From Tolypothrix tenuis PCC 7101 (GTDB lineage Bacteria; Cyanobacteriota; Cyanobacteriia; Cyanobacteriales; Nostocaceae): a stretch of 64,000 nt of DNA. This document shows positions 8,173 to 17,283 of the stretch, one piece after another (position 1 is the stretch's first letter; each line of letters begins with the position of its first letter). The stretch is from NCBI RefSeq assembly GCF_002368295.1, contig NZ_AP018248.1:372001-436000 (forward strand), given 5' to 3'. Made by a program: the position numbers and the translations under genes. The notes under the pieces are model-generated. The model had not been told where the DNA came from. It made no database searches and was given only the letters and a program-made list of their open reading frames with translations.

Positions 8173-8802
8173 TTATTCTCCCGCTGCACGCTTGACTTGG
8201 CGAGATTCCAACCACAGGGGTATAACAATCAAGGCTACTAAAATTAGTAAGGCCGCGATCGCAAAATGGCTTACCCAAGAAACTAATTGTTCTAAAGAAA
8301 CCACTTTTCCTGCAAAGAAAGCTAATGTCACCATGACACCAGCCCACGCACTAGCCCCTGCTAAGTTATATACAAAGAATTTTCCGAAAGACATATCAGC
8401 TATCCCAGCTAGTGGGGCTGCAAAAATTCTTAGTAATGCAAAAAAGCGGCCAAAAAACACAGCTTTAGCTGCATTTTCACTAAATTGCGCTTTAATATTT
8501 AGCAGTTTTTCTTCAGATATCCGGAATATCTTACCCATTTGAAGCAAGAAACTCCAACCTCCGAGTCTACCAATCCAATAGCCACAAGTGCCACCAAGCA
8601 CAGCACCGGCAACGGCGTTCCCAAGCACAAACCAGTAATTAAGTTCATTACTGCCAGCTAAAAACCCACCCACAAGAGTTAAGGTTTCGCCAGGAAGGGG
8701 AATGCCTAAATTTTCTAGCAAAATTCCCAAAAATATTGCCCAATAACCATAATGGTGGGCGAATTCCTGGATGTTTTCTAGTGAAATCAACTCAAGAGAC
8801 AT
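8173..8802 (-). CDS. DedA family membrane protein
   Basis: A 209-residue DedA/VTT-domain protein, a family of inner-membrane transporters implicated in lipid carrier or phospholipid recycling and envelope homeostasis. Visible: ENLGIPLPGETLTLVGGFLAG at about 30-50, containing the family's E-(x)n-PxPGE signature; GGTCGYWIGRLGG (about 70-82); and FGRFFALLRIFAAPLAGIADM (about 117-137), with the conserved arginines of the re-entrant region. Several hydrophobic helices and a basic C-terminus are present. ATG start at 8802, reverse. The upstream gap to 9266 holds no other gene that I can see. Confidence 0.93.
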   Translation of the reverse strand: MSLELISLENIQEFAHHYGYWAIFLGILLENLGIPLPGETLTLVGGFLAGSNELNYWFVLGNAVAGAVLGGTCGYWIGRLGGWSFLLQMGKIFRISEEKLLNIKAQFSENAAKAVFFGRFFALLRIFAAPLAGIADMSFGKFFVYNLAGASAWAGVMVTLAFFAGKVVSLEQLVSWVSHFAIAALLILVALIVIPLWLESRQVKRAAGE

Positions 8803-9265
8803 TCCGCACCGCCGTCTTTACAATTTTTTACTTGTATTATAATCTTGGCTCCTTTCTGGCTGGCCTGTCAATCAAGCCAATTACAGGGTTTTATAGTTTC
8901 TACTCTATCTTAACTATTAACTATCGGTGCTTGACTATTAGTAATTAATAGGTTATTAGCATAACCGTATAGTTACTGATGGTCAGTATAATCTTTTTAT
9001 AAAAAATTTATTAAAGGGCTAGCAAATATAAAAATCTTGTAAAAGATATTTAGGATACTGCCATTCTTAGGGGGTTATGCCTATATTGATGAAAGTTAAG
9101 ACAAATTATACGGCATGAATACTGAAAAAACTTGTCTCAACTGCTATGCTGAGATTACCCGCAGAGTTCGGTAATACTGTCATGGTTGTTGTCAAGCGAA
9201 CACAGTGTTAATGCCTGTTTTTTGTTTTTGTTTGTTATAGTGTTGCAATTTATTCAGTGAAATTC

Positions 9266-9619
9266 ATGACTCTAAAACAGAAACATCAAGTGGTTTTGTT
9301 CCAACCTCAAGGCAGCATTGATTTAGAGGGTGGTGTAGCTTTAAGTAACGAGATGCTGAAAGTAGTACCCCAATCGCATCAACTTTGGGTGATTGATTTA
9401 GCCGCAGTGGATTTTATGGATAGTTCTGGATTGGTCTCCCTAGTAAAAGTATTAACAGCTGCGCGCCAAAGTGGATGTCGCTTAGTTCTGTGTGATGTAA
9501 AAGCACCCGTGCGATTAGTGTTAGAACTGACTCAACTAGATTCAGTATTTGAAATTTTTGATACCTATGAAGATGTTCACTCTCTTGTCCACGATCGCAG
9601 ACTGGCTCTAGCAAGTTGA
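9266..9619 (+). CDS. STAS-domain protein (anti-sigma factor antagonist type)
   Basis: A 117-residue single STAS domain, the fold of SpoIIAA/RsbV anti-anti-sigma factors that bind a switch kinase when unphosphorylated. The phosphorylation loop VDFMDSSGLVSL sits at about residues 50-61, with the Ser pair typical of the family. The C-terminal helix region LELTQLDSVFEIFDTYEDV also fits. The frame is open from GTG 9257 (three more residues); I prefer the ATG. No partner kinase or phosphatase is adjacent, so the pathway is unknown. It could equally act in a cyanobacterial IcfG-like or Slr1859-like switch; that is inference. Confidence 0.9.
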   Translation: MTLKQKHQVVLFQPQGSIDLEGGVALSNEMLKVVPQSHQLWVIDLAAVDFMDSSGLVSLVKVLTAARQSGCRLVLCDVKAPVRLVLELTQLDSVFEIFDTYEDVHSLVHDRRLALAS

Positions 9620-9783
9620 ATCTCCATTGCATCGGAAAATACATGGTGAGGTCAATTAATTTTATAAATTCTTAATAATTTCTCTGGGTACTATATCCTC
9701 ACCATGATTAACCATCACAAACTGGTGCTCACAAGAATTTACTTAAATTTTAACTATTCCAGAGAAAATCGCTCATTAAGCGT

Positions 9784-9814
9784 CAATAAAAAAACCTTAA
9801 GGGCAATTGCCCTT
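9784..9814 (-). terminator. Rho-independent terminator (reverse strand)
   Basis: The palindrome AAGGGCAATTGCCCTT at 9799-9814 is followed on the reverse strand by AAGG and a run of seven T. It lies downstream of the coiled-coil gene ending at 9976, which it probably terminates. The rest of the 9620-9975 gap is AT-rich, with short TTTTGAC repeats near 9900-9950. Confidence 0.7.
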
Positions 9815-9975
9815 GGGGAATCTAAATAAACTTATATTTAAAAACTTTAAGTTGGATTATAAAAAGTCAGGGAAAGCGCAGGGGCAAACAATTCAAAATT
9901 CAAAAGTCCATTTAACCTCCGACTTTTGACTTTTGATTCTTGACCCTTAAGCCATGCTCAATAGCAAATCACTTA

Positions 9976-10539
9976 TTAACTATTAGTTACAGGCGAAATA
10001 GAAGTTTCTTCTGATGCTGGACGGGGAAAAGTTGGCAAATCAATGCCACTATGGTTAGCATTACGGCTTTTGAGTGCTAATCGATAACTAACACTTTGTA
10101 ATTCTGCTTGCAATTGCCGATTTTCACGTTGGAGTATTGCTACTTTTTCTCTCACAGGAGCCATGCGCTCCTCGAATTTGCGACGATAAATTTGGGGTAA
10201 CTCTTGTACTACTTGCTCCAACATCCGACTGCGATCGGTCAATTCTTGCACGTTTTGCCGCAACTGATAAATTTCGGCATCACGCGTTGTAATTTGCTCT
10301 TGGTAGAATGTCACCTGTTGTTCAATAGCTTGCAATTGTTCTTGCAAAGCCTGCAACTGCTTCGTATCTTGCTCTGGCTCTGGCGGCTTTTGGGGCATAA
10401 AGCTAGTATTGCCCTTCACCAGTCGGAAGAGTTCTTGCGATAGCTGTTGCACTAATTGATCGCGAAGCTGCAACTCTTGGCGCAGTTGCGATACTTCGGT
10501 AGAGAGAGCTTGGATATTGGATGTATCAGATTGGCTCAC
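9976..10539 (-). CDS. Coiled-coil protein, function unknown (187 aa)
   Basis: Not recognised as a named family. Almost the whole chain is predicted coiled coil by eye: glutamine- and leucine-rich heptads at about 8-45 (LSTEVSQLRQELQLRDQLVQQ) and about 58-155, ending in VAILQRENRQLQAELQ. A proline-containing break (about 48-58) separates the two coils. The last 30 residues are polar and disordered (S, T, P). There is no signal peptide or membrane segment, so it is probably cytoplasmic and structural or scaffolding. It lies downstream of rpsF on the same strand, 187 bases away, with its own terminator. Confidence 0.8.
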   Translation of the reverse strand: MSQSDTSNIQALSTEVSQLRQELQLRDQLVQQLSQELFRLVKGNTSFMPQKPPEPEQDTKQLQALQEQLQAIEQQVTFYQEQITTRDAEIYQLRQNVQELTDRSRMLEQVVQELPQIYRRKFEERMAPVREKVAILQRENRQLQAELQSVSYRLALKSRNANHSGIDLPTFPRPASEETSISPVTNS

Positions 10540-10691
10540 AGAGGCTTACAGCTCCCATTCAAAAAAATATGCACTTTTAGGTAGAACTGCGGTCATACTT
10601 GCTCAAGCAAGTACTTGTTAATTTAGCATTACTAGCTAAGTTAGTCAGAAAAAAAAGCACATTTTTTTTGAGTTTTATGTTAACCATTTTT

Positions 10692-10718
10692 AAGTGCTGA
10701 GAGTTACTCTCAGCACTT
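10692..10718 (-). terminator. Strong hairpin just after rpsF
   Basis: A perfect 12-bp stem (AAGTGCTGAGAG / CTCTCAGCACTT) with a 3-base loop, beginning 8 bases after the rpsF stop on the reverse strand. It is followed by AAAAATGG rather than a T-run, so it may act as a 3' stabilising hairpin instead of a classical terminator. Confidence 0.55.
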
Positions 10719-10725
10719 AACTTGC

Positions 10726-11052
10726 TTAAGCGCTTACAGCCACTTGAGCCGCTTTTTCCTCGTGAACATCCTGTTTAATAGTCAGGTAGCGAATTACTTC
10801 TTCGCTTAAGCGCATAGCCCTTTCTACAGGGGCGATCGCAGTTCCCGGGCCAGTATAGTTGAATTGAATGTAAATGCCATCCCGCTGCCTTTGAATTTCA
10901 TAAGCTAGACGACGCTTGCCACGATTTTGAATTTGGATATCTTCTGCACCGTGTTCTTTGAGCAAGTTCTGATATTTAGTAATCGCTTGCTCTACTTGTT
11001 CGTCTCCTAAGTCAGGACGCAGGATGAACATTGTTTCATAAACTATGGACAT
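10726..11052 (-). CDS. rpsF: 30S ribosomal protein S6
   Basis: Small-subunit protein that binds 16S rRNA with S18. The 108 residues have the typical S6 start MSIVYETMFILRPDL, the central RGKRRLAYEIQRQRDGIYIQFNYTG and the basic VIRYLTIK segment. Start: the frame runs up to 11103, but the ATG at 11052 is preceded by AAGGAG at the right distance and gives the standard N-terminus, so the upstream extension is rejected. It is monocistronic here (no rpsR or rplI beside it), which is usual in cyanobacteria. Confidence 0.97.
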   Translation of the reverse strand: MSIVYETMFILRPDLGDEQVEQAITKYQNLLKEHGAEDIQIQNRGKRRLAYEIQRQRDGIYIQFNYTGPGTAIAPVERAMRLSEEVIRYLTIKQDVHEEKAAQVAVSA

Positions 11053-11284
11053 GGTTTTTAGTCTCCTTATGGACAAATAGGCTGCTAGTGTTAATTTATA
11101 CATAAACTAGCAAAAGCAAGCTCAGTAATAATCAACATCTGAAGCAACAAGGAACTATAATCTTACCAGTTTTCAAATTGAATCTAGAGCCAAATTAGCC
11201 AAAGTTTTGAATCTCTTAGCTAACTAATGGTTGCTCTTGGGATCACAGCTTGTAATTGCATCCAAAAGGACATTAATCAAGGTT

Positions 11285-12058
11285 ATGGCGCAACGCTATG
11301 TGCGAGTTCAAAATCAGGAAGGACAGATTTACTATGGGTTGTTACAACTCTCCCTAAATGTCCAAGTGCTAGATGCTCCGCCTTGGCTACAGGGACAACC
11401 TACAGATTTAATCTTGGAACCAGAAGAATATCAAATTCTGGCTCCTTGCGCTCCCTCAAAAATTGTCGCGGTGGGTAAGAATTATGCCGATCATGCAGCA
11501 GAAATGGGAACTCCTGTACCAAGTGAGCCACTCCTATTTCTCAAGCCGCCCACATCAATTATTGCCTCTGAGACGGAAATCAAATATCCAGTGCTATCAC
11601 AACGAGTAGACTACGAAGGCGAGTTGGCGTTGATCATTGGCGATCGCACCAGTGAATGTACCCCAGAAGAAGCTCAAACTAAAATTTGGGGTTACACCAT
11701 TGCCAATGATGTTACAGCCAGGGATTTGCAAAAAAAAGATGGACAATGGACGAGAGCTAAAGGTTTTGACACCTTTTGCCCCTTGGGCCCGTGGATTGTG
11801 CGAGAATTAAACCCGGGAGCGAGATTGCAGACCTTTTTAAATGACAATGTCAATCCAGTACAATCTAGCTGTATCGATCAAATGGTATTTGCACCAGATT
11901 TTTTAGTGTCCTATATCAGCCAAGTGATGACACTAATGCCTGGTGATGTAGTACTTACAGGTACACCAGAGGGTGTGGGAGCTTTGCAACTAGGCGATCG
12001 CGTCCGTGTCGAAATTGAAGGCATTGGCCGCCTAGAAAACATCGTTGTCTCTCGTTAA
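11285..12058 (+). CDS. Fumarylacetoacetate hydrolase family protein
   Basis: A 257-residue FAH-fold enzyme; the family hydrolyses or decarboxylates acylpyruvates and related oxo-acids with a divalent metal. Visible: IVAVGKNYADHAAEMG at about 60-75, LFLKPPTSI, and the metal-binding region VDYEGELALIIG (about 107-118), whose two acidic residues bind the ion, then GYTIANDVTARDLQ, GFDTFCPLGPWIV and the C-terminal LMPGDVVLTGTPEGVG. Substrate cannot be deduced (acylpyruvase or oxaloacetate tautomerase are possible). Start: the frame is open from 11231, but the ATG at 11285 (MAQRYVRV) with AAGG just upstream fits better. Confidence 0.92.
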   Translation: MAQRYVRVQNQEGQIYYGLLQLSLNVQVLDAPPWLQGQPTDLILEPEEYQILAPCAPSKIVAVGKNYADHAAEMGTPVPSEPLLFLKPPTSIIASETEIKYPVLSQRVDYEGELALIIGDRTSECTPEEAQTKIWGYTIANDVTARDLQKKDGQWTRAKGFDTFCPLGPWIVRELNPGARLQTFLNDNVNPVQSSCIDQMVFAPDFLVSYISQVMTLMPGDVVLTGTPEGVGALQLGDRVRVEIEGIGRLENIVVSR

Positions 12059-12061
12059 TCC

Positions 12062-12541
12062 CTAGCGTACTTGCATATAAACAGCATCCGAAACTGCGGG
12101 AATTTCTGCGTAGCGTCCCATCAAAGACTGGGCAACAGAATATACCACTGCTGCTACTAAGCCGAGAAAGATTGTGCTAGCTACTGTTTGCACCGCAAAA
12201 GCTATCCCAGGAAGTGCAATCACCCGCAAAACTATACTGCCAAGAAACACAATAATATCTAAAAGAATTGCCTGCATCGTGTTGTAGCGGATGAAATGAT
12301 TGATTTTTTCATTTCTCACTACTAAAAAGAATAAGGCAAAGAAGACAATTAATTGACCAAATTGTCCTAAACTACCATAAACGAGAACAACAGGCTGAAG
12401 GGGCAAAAGTAGCACTTGCAGCGCCGGAAATTCTCTAAATAAAGATACATAACCAAACATTAGCCCATCAATTAAGGGCAGCAAATAAGGTAAGCAAGCA
12501 AAAATCCGGTCGGAAACCGTTGTAGACCCGCGCCAAGCCAT
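12062..12541 (-). CDS. Tic20 family protein
   Basis: A 159-residue membrane protein of the Tic20/Ycf60 family. In plastids Tic20 is part of the inner-envelope protein import channel; the cyanobacterial role is unknown. The sequence opens with the typical SDRIFACLPYLLPLIDGLMFG, followed by FPALQVLLLPLQPVVLVYG, a hydrophobic helix, then the conserved VRNEKINHFIRYNTMQAILLDI at about 75-96 and two more helices. Four membrane segments in all. It converges on the FAH-family gene, with only 3 bases between the stops. Confidence 0.92.
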   Translation of the reverse strand: MAWRGSTTVSDRIFACLPYLLPLIDGLMFGYVSLFREFPALQVLLLPLQPVVLVYGSLGQFGQLIVFFALFFLVVRNEKINHFIRYNTMQAILLDIIVFLGSIVLRVIALPGIAFAVQTVASTIFLGLVAAVVYSVAQSLMGRYAEIPAVSDAVYMQVR

Positions 12542-12622
12542 TTTGCGTTCTCCTGTGCCAAAAAATCAACAGTTACTTGAGCCTAGGATAACGCAGTTAC
12601 CTGCTCATGCTAGCAAATCTAA

Positions 12623-12820
12623 TTATTCTATATTGGCAATGCGGAAACCCATCATACATTCATACTGCTCTGGCTGTTGTGCAGTGAGTTTGCTGACCTG
12701 GTAACCGCAACGCAGTTGACCTTGACTCCAACGGGGTTGACCACTCCTATCAGCTAATAAACAAGACTGGCAAACCTTCCCAGGGGCAAGGATTTGATCT
12801 TCCATTAAAATGACTAGCAT
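12623..12820 (-). CDS. Small four-cysteine protein, likely conserved in cyanobacteria (65 aa)
   Basis: Function unknown. The chain holds four cysteines, CQSC near residue 18 and single Cys in LRCGYQ and YECMMG, which could bind zinc; this is inference. The ending EQYECMMGFRIANIE looks like a conserved tail. Start: an ATG at 12820 (MLVILMED) has AGGAGG about 6 bases upstream, which decides against the longer frame from 12844. It is next to and codirectional with the Tic20 gene, 82 bases apart. Confidence 0.75.
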   Translation of the reverse strand: MLVILMEDQILAPGKVCQSCLLADRSGQPRWSQGQLRCGYQVSKLTAQQPEQYECMMGFRIANIE

Positions 12821-12845
12821 CTCATCCCTCCTGTAAATCCTCACT

Positions 12846-13048
12846 GTGACCCAAAATTTTACTGAGGAAAGGATCGGCCTTTCAGACGCTCAAGCCGTAG
12901 AATTACCAAATATTCCAGCTTTGCTCAGTCTAGACTGGGGGAAAAGTGGATTGTGATTCACATGGGCAATGAACGCCTAAAATTAACCTTTCAGGCTTTC
13001 CTGGGCAAAAATGTCAGCCAGAGCAACTCAAACACAATTGTCCAGTAG
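12846..13048 (+). pseudogene. Possible small broken gene: two overlapping short frames
   Basis: Frame 1 is GTG 12846 to TGA 12956 (36 residues, MTQNFTEERIGLSDAQAVEL...). Frame 2, one base back, is open upstream through the same place and runs to TAG 13048 (...VIHMGNERLKLTFQAFLGKN). Together they read like one soluble protein of about 67 residues with a shift near the GGGGGAAAA run at 12936-12944. It could be a frameshifted gene, a sequencing error, or chance. It starts divergently from the four-cysteine gene. Not recognised. Confidence 0.3.
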
Positions 13049-13104
13049 CCTCTAAATTTATTGTATGTTGTCTATCTTTTGAGAAGGGCTTTTTTAGTTA
13101 AAAG

Positions 13105-13258
13105 TAATACAGGGATTGGGAACTGGGTAATTGGTAATTGGTAATTGGTAATTGGTAATTGGTAATTGGTATTTGTTATTTTCCCCCTGCTCCCTGCTCC
13201 CTGCCCCTCTGCTTTTTCCCGATGCCCAATGCCCCAATGCCCAATGCCCAATAATTTA
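13105..13258. repeat. Heptameric arrays (TAATTGG and CCCAATG types)
   Basis: Six or more tandem TAATTGG units (about 13118-13166) are followed by CTCCCTGC-type units and then CCCAATG/CCCCAAT units. A 66-codon reverse frame across it is repeat-derived and not called. The rest of the gap up to glyA is AT-rich; nothing else is seen. Confidence 0.85.
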
Positions 13259-13376
13259 TTTTCAAAAGCCATTGAACTATAGCCTTTGAAATATGTAATC
13301 TTGACTGTGGACTGTTGCTAAAATGTGACACTCAGGCAAAATACACAGTTGGGCAAATCCCCTAAGGATAGCGGAA

Positions 13377-14660
13377 GTGACTAAGACAAACTCAGACATT
13401 CTTAACTCTAGCGATCCGGCGATCGCAGAGCTACTTAATCAAGAATTACAGCGTCAACGCGACCATTTAGAGTTGATTGCTAGTGAGAACTTTACCTCTG
13501 CAGCTGTACTGGCGGCTCAGGGTTCTGTACTAACAAATAAATATGCTGAAGGACTGCCTGGTAAACGCTACTATGGCGGTTGTGAATTTGTCGATAAAGT
13601 TGAGCAGCTAGCAATTGACCGTGCGAAAAAGCTTTTTGGTGCTGCTCATGCGAATGTTCAACCCCATTCCGGCGCACAAGCAAATTTTGCGGTGTTTTTA
13701 ACACTCTTAGAACCTGGTGACACAATCATGGGTATGGATTTGTCTCATGGGGGACATCTGACCCACGGTTCACCCGTGAATGTGTCTGGTAAGTGGTTCA
13801 AAGTGAAGCACTACGGCGTTAGCCAACAAACAGAACAACTCGACTATGACCAAATTCGCGAGCTGGCGCTAAGGGAGCGTCCTAAGCTACTAATTTGCGG
13901 TTATTCGGCTTACCCCCGCATCATTGACTTTGAAAAGTTTCGCAGTATTGCAGATGAAGTTGGTGCTTACCTATTAGCGGATATTGCTCATATAGCTGGT
14001 TTAGTTGCAACTGGTCTGCATCCTAACCCAATTCCTCACTGCCATGTAGTGACCACTACCACCCATAAAACTCTACGCGGCCCTCGCGGTGGCTTGATTT
14101 TAACAGGCGACGCAGAATTGGGTAAAAAGCTTGATAAATCAGTTTTCCCCGGAACTCAAGGCGGGCCTTTAGAACATGTAATTGCGGCAAAAGCTGTAGC
14201 TTTTGGCGAAGCACTCAAGCCAGAATTCCAAACCTATTCTGCCCAAGTAATTGATAATGCCCGTGCTTTGGCAAGTCAACTACAAAATCGTGGGTTAAAG
14301 ATAGTATCCGATGGTACAGACAACCATCTCATGCTAGTAGATTTACGGTCTATTGGGATGACAGGTAAGCAAGCGGATCAGTTAGTGAGTGGTGTAAATA
14401 TTACCGCTAACAAAAATACAGTTCCCTTCGATCCGCAATCACCATTTGTCACCAGTGGTCTGAGATTAGGTTCACCAGCTATGACCACTAGAGGTCTAGG
14501 TGTGGCAGAATTTACCGAGATAGGTAATATTATTGCCGATCGCCTATTATCTCCAGAATCAGAGGAAGTAGCAGCTGATTGTCGGCGCAGGGTAGCAGCA
14601 TTATGCGATCGCTTCCCCCTCTACTCTCATCTAGAGATTCCTGTACCAGCTTTGGCATAG
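13377..14660 (+). CDS. glyA: Serine hydroxymethyltransferase
   Basis: PLP enzyme interconverting serine and glycine with tetrahydrofolate; it supplies one-carbon units and acts in photorespiratory glycine recycling. 427 residues, full length. Visible: LIASENFTSAAVLAAQGS at about 32-49, GKRYYGGCEFVD (about 61-72), QPHSGAQAN (about 94-102) and the PLP-lysine motif TTTTHKTLRGPRGG at about 225-238. GTG start at 13377 with AAGGA upstream in a weakly defined leader. Codirectional with the WecA-like gene, but heptameric repeats lie between. Confidence 0.97.
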   Translation: MTKTNSDILNSSDPAIAELLNQELQRQRDHLELIASENFTSAAVLAAQGSVLTNKYAEGLPGKRYYGGCEFVDKVEQLAIDRAKKLFGAAHANVQPHSGAQANFAVFLTLLEPGDTIMGMDLSHGGHLTHGSPVNVSGKWFKVKHYGVSQQTEQLDYDQIRELALRERPKLLICGYSAYPRIIDFEKFRSIADEVGAYLLADIAHIAGLVATGLHPNPIPHCHVVTTTTHKTLRGPRGGLILTGDAELGKKLDKSVFPGTQGGPLEHVIAAKAVAFGEALKPEFQTYSAQVIDNARALASQLQNRGLKIVSDGTDNHLMLVDLRSIGMTGKQADQLVSGVNITANKNTVPFDPQSPFVTSGLRLGSPAMTTRGLGVAEFTEIGNIIADRLLSPESEEVAADCRRRVAALCDRFPLYSHLEIPVPALA

Positions 14661-14795
14661 GGCATGGGGCATGGGGCATGAGGCATGGGGCAATTCAATT
14701 TTGGATTTTGGATTAGGTTTAAATTTAAAATCCAAAATCTAAAATCTAAAATTCCCAATCCCCATTACCCATTACCCATTACCCATTCCTCAATC
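14661..14795. repeat. Repeat cluster after glyA
   Basis: GGGCATG heptamers (about 14657-14692), then an A/T-rich inverted pair (TTTTGGATTTTGGATTAGG against AAAATCCAAAATCTAAAAT, about 14700-14752), then ACCCATT units (about 14763-14788). Confidence 0.8.
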
Positions 14796-14825
14796 CCTAG
14801 ACAATTTACTTATTGAAAATTACAG

Positions 14826-15866
14826 ATGCCTCCTGAGATTTATCATCTGATTTCCTTCCTAGTTGCGGCTGTAGTCGTTCTCTGGACAACACCAGATATT
14901 AGGAAAATAGGTATAAAAAGTGGACGTGTAGATCAACCTGGTGAGCGAAAAGTTCATCAGCGCCCGATGGTACGCTTGGGAGGAGTTTCTATTTTCGCAG
15001 GGACTATAACCTCTCTACTCATTGTCTGGTGGTTAGGTGGATTTGGCAGCCTACCCCCAGACAAAGAATGGCAAATTTGGGGTGTTACTTTAGGTGGTCT
15101 CGGCTTTTTCCTGATTGGGTTAGCTGACGATTTGCTGAACTTGTCACCCTTGTCGCGTCTGCTAATGCAAGTAATTGTGGCAGCTGGTGCCTGGAAAGCA
15201 GGGGTAAGTATAGATTTCGTAACTATTCCCACAATGGGGATTGTCAACCTAAACTGGCTGAGTTTACCGATTACAGTAATTTGGCTAGTAGGAATGGTTA
15301 ATGCCATTAATTGGATTGACGGTTTAGATGGATTAGCTGCGGGAGTCAGTGGAATTGCGGCTGTGGTGATGCTAGTTGTCGCACTATTTATGCACCAACC
15401 AGCCGCCGCCCTCATCGCCGCCGCCCTTGCAGGTGCAGCACTAGGATTTCTCCGCTACAATTTCAACCCCGCTCAAATCTTTATGGGAGATGGCGGGGCT
15501 TATTTTATGGGATTCACCCTAGCTTCTGTAGGCGTAATTGGTCTGGTAAAAATTCCTGCTTTTACAGCTGTATTATTGCCTTACTTGATTCTTGCTGTGC
15601 CGATTGTCGATATGTCAGCAGTGATTTTAGCGCGGCTAAGACGCGGTAAATCTCCGTTTACAGCCGATAAAAGCCATCTGCATCATCGACTACTCAAAGC
15701 AGGTTTATCTCATCGCTGGACGGTTCTGTTTATCTATTCTTTAACCCTATGGGTGGGAAGTTTGGCATTAGCTATTGCGGGGATACCCAGTGGTATTGCT
15801 TACGCCTGTGCTGGTACTTCATTGCTGAGTTTCGCAGTTTGGCGAGTTTGGAAAATATCTCGATAA
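14826..15866 (+). CDS. WecA/MraY-like undecaprenyl-phosphate sugar-1-phosphate transferase
   Basis: A 346-residue polytopic enzyme of the glycosyltransferase-4 (MraY/WecA/TagO) superfamily. These transfer a HexNAc-1-phosphate from UDP-sugar to polyprenyl phosphate, starting O-antigen or other glycan synthesis. Visible: GERKVHQRPMVRLGG near residue 40, the Mg-binding GLADDLLNLSP (about 97-107), NAINWIDGLDGLAAGVSG (about 157-174), FMGDGGAYFMG (about 219-229) and the C-terminal DKSHLHHRLLKAGLSH (about 280-295), whose His-rich loop is typical of the WecA/TagO branch rather than MraY. About ten hydrophobic helices. ATG start at 14826. Confidence 0.93.
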   Translation: MPPEIYHLISFLVAAVVVLWTTPDIRKIGIKSGRVDQPGERKVHQRPMVRLGGVSIFAGTITSLLIVWWLGGFGSLPPDKEWQIWGVTLGGLGFFLIGLADDLLNLSPLSRLLMQVIVAAGAWKAGVSIDFVTIPTMGIVNLNWLSLPITVIWLVGMVNAINWIDGLDGLAAGVSGIAAVVMLVVALFMHQPAAALIAAALAGAALGFLRYNFNPAQIFMGDGGAYFMGFTLASVGVIGLVKIPAFTAVLLPYLILAVPIVDMSAVILARLRRGKSPFTADKSHLHHRLLKAGLSHRWTVLFIYSLTLWVGSLALAIAGIPSGIAYACAGTSLLSFAVWRVWKISR

Positions 15867-16001
15867 AATCCGTTATTTTAAATGTGTCAATTAAGTTTGT
15901 AGTCAGGAATTTAATCTTTATTTTGAAGCATTAAAGCCCTGACTGAAAAACTATCAATATACACTAACTGATATTTACGAATAATCTAAATCTAAAATCC
16001 T

Positions 16002-17258
16002 ATGAGTGCAGAAATTATTTGTGTTGGTACGGAAATGTTGCTGGGAGATATTCTGAACAGCAATGCCCAATTTTTAGCGAAACAATTAGCTCAGTTAGGT
16101 ATTCCCCATTACTATCAAACAGTAGTAGGAGATAACCCAGAACGGCTAAAACAAGTTATAGAAATTGCGATTTCTAGAGCGCAAATTTTGATTTTTACAG
16201 GTGGTCTTGGCCCCACACCAGATGACCTCACCTGCGAAACCATAGCTGATTTTTTTGGCGTTCCCTTGGTAGAACGTCCTGAAATCATCGAAGATATGGC
16301 TGAGAAATTTGCCCAACGGGGTCGGGTGATGACTTCTAGTAACCGCAAACAAGCTTTGATTCCTGAAGGTGCAGACATTTTACCCAATCCTACAGGAACA
16401 GCACCAGGTATTATTTGGCAACCCCGACCTAATGTCACTATTTTGACTTTTCCTGGTGTACCTTCCGAAATGTACCGGATGTGGGAAGAAACCGCAGTAC
16501 CCTATCTCAAAAGCCAAGGCTGGAGTCAAGAAATTATTTACAGCCGGAGTTTAAGGTTCTGGGGAATAGGTGAATCTGCTTTGGCTGAAAAGGTCACCTC
16601 TTATTTTAATTTGCTGAATCCGACAGTTGCTCCTTATGCAGGTAACGGGGAAGTACGGTTAAGAATTTCCGCTAAAGCCCCTTCTGAAGCAGCAGCAGAA
16701 GATTTAATCGTTCCAGTTGAAACCCAAATTAAAGAAATTGCTGGCTTAGATTTTTATGGTGTCGATCAGGAAACTCTAGCTTCAGTAGTTGGTAAGTTAT
16801 TGCTACAGTCAGGTGAAACCCTATCCGTGGCAGAATCCTGTACAGGTGGAGGACTGGGGCAAATGCTGACGGAAATTTCTGGTAGTTCAGAATACTTTTG
16901 GGGTGGGGTAATTTCTTATGACAACTCTGTGAAAGTAGGAATGCTAGGAGTTAACCCAGATGATTTAGCTAAACTGGGTGCTGTTAGTGCTACTGTTGCA
17001 GAGCAAATGGCAGTTGGGGTAAAAACTCGCCTTTCTACAACCTGGGGATTGAGTATTACTGGTATTGCAGGCCCTACTGGCGGAACAGATACCAAGCCTG
17101 TAGGTTTGGTTTACATAGGTTTAGCAGGGCCTAAAGATGAAGTAGCTAGTTTTGAATATCGATTTGGACAAACGCGGACTCGTCCTTTTATTCGCCATGT
17201 CAGTGCTTGTACAGCATTGGATGTACTGCGGCGGAAGTTATTGACGAGAGAGCCTTAA
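16002..17258 (+). CDS. cinA: CinA-like protein (competence/damage-inducible family)
   Basis: A 418-residue two-domain protein. N-terminal molybdopterin-binding-like (COG1058) domain: MSAEIICVGTEMLLGDILNSN and IFTGGLGPTPDD at about 66-77. C-terminal CinA/PncC domain from about 255, with SVAESCTGGGLGQMLTEISGSS and GLSITGIAGPTGGT. PncC-type domains deamidate NMN and the N-terminal domain can have ADP-ribose pyrophosphatase activity, so pyridine-nucleotide salvage is a likely role. Normal cyanobacterial length. ATG start at 16002. It is followed closely by a convergent alpha/beta hydrolase. Confidence 0.95.
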   Translation: MSAEIICVGTEMLLGDILNSNAQFLAKQLAQLGIPHYYQTVVGDNPERLKQVIEIAISRAQILIFTGGLGPTPDDLTCETIADFFGVPLVERPEIIEDMAEKFAQRGRVMTSSNRKQALIPEGADILPNPTGTAPGIIWQPRPNVTILTFPGVPSEMYRMWEETAVPYLKSQGWSQEIIYSRSLRFWGIGESALAEKVTSYFNLLNPTVAPYAGNGEVRLRISAKAPSEAAAEDLIVPVETQIKEIAGLDFYGVDQETLASVVGKLLLQSGETLSVAESCTGGGLGQMLTEISGSSEYFWGGVISYDNSVKVGMLGVNPDDLAKLGAVSATVAEQMAVGVKTRLSTTWGLSITGIAGPTGGTDTKPVGLVYIGLAGPKDEVASFEYRFGQTRTRPFIRHVSACTALDVLRRKLLTREP

Positions 17259-17283
17259 ATCTAGCTAATTAAAGGTTAATCAA

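Noticed and set aside
13072..13272. 66-codon reverse frame before glyA
   Set aside because: Encoded by TAATTGG and CCCAATG heptamers; repeated QLPITNY residues are the signature of the repeat.
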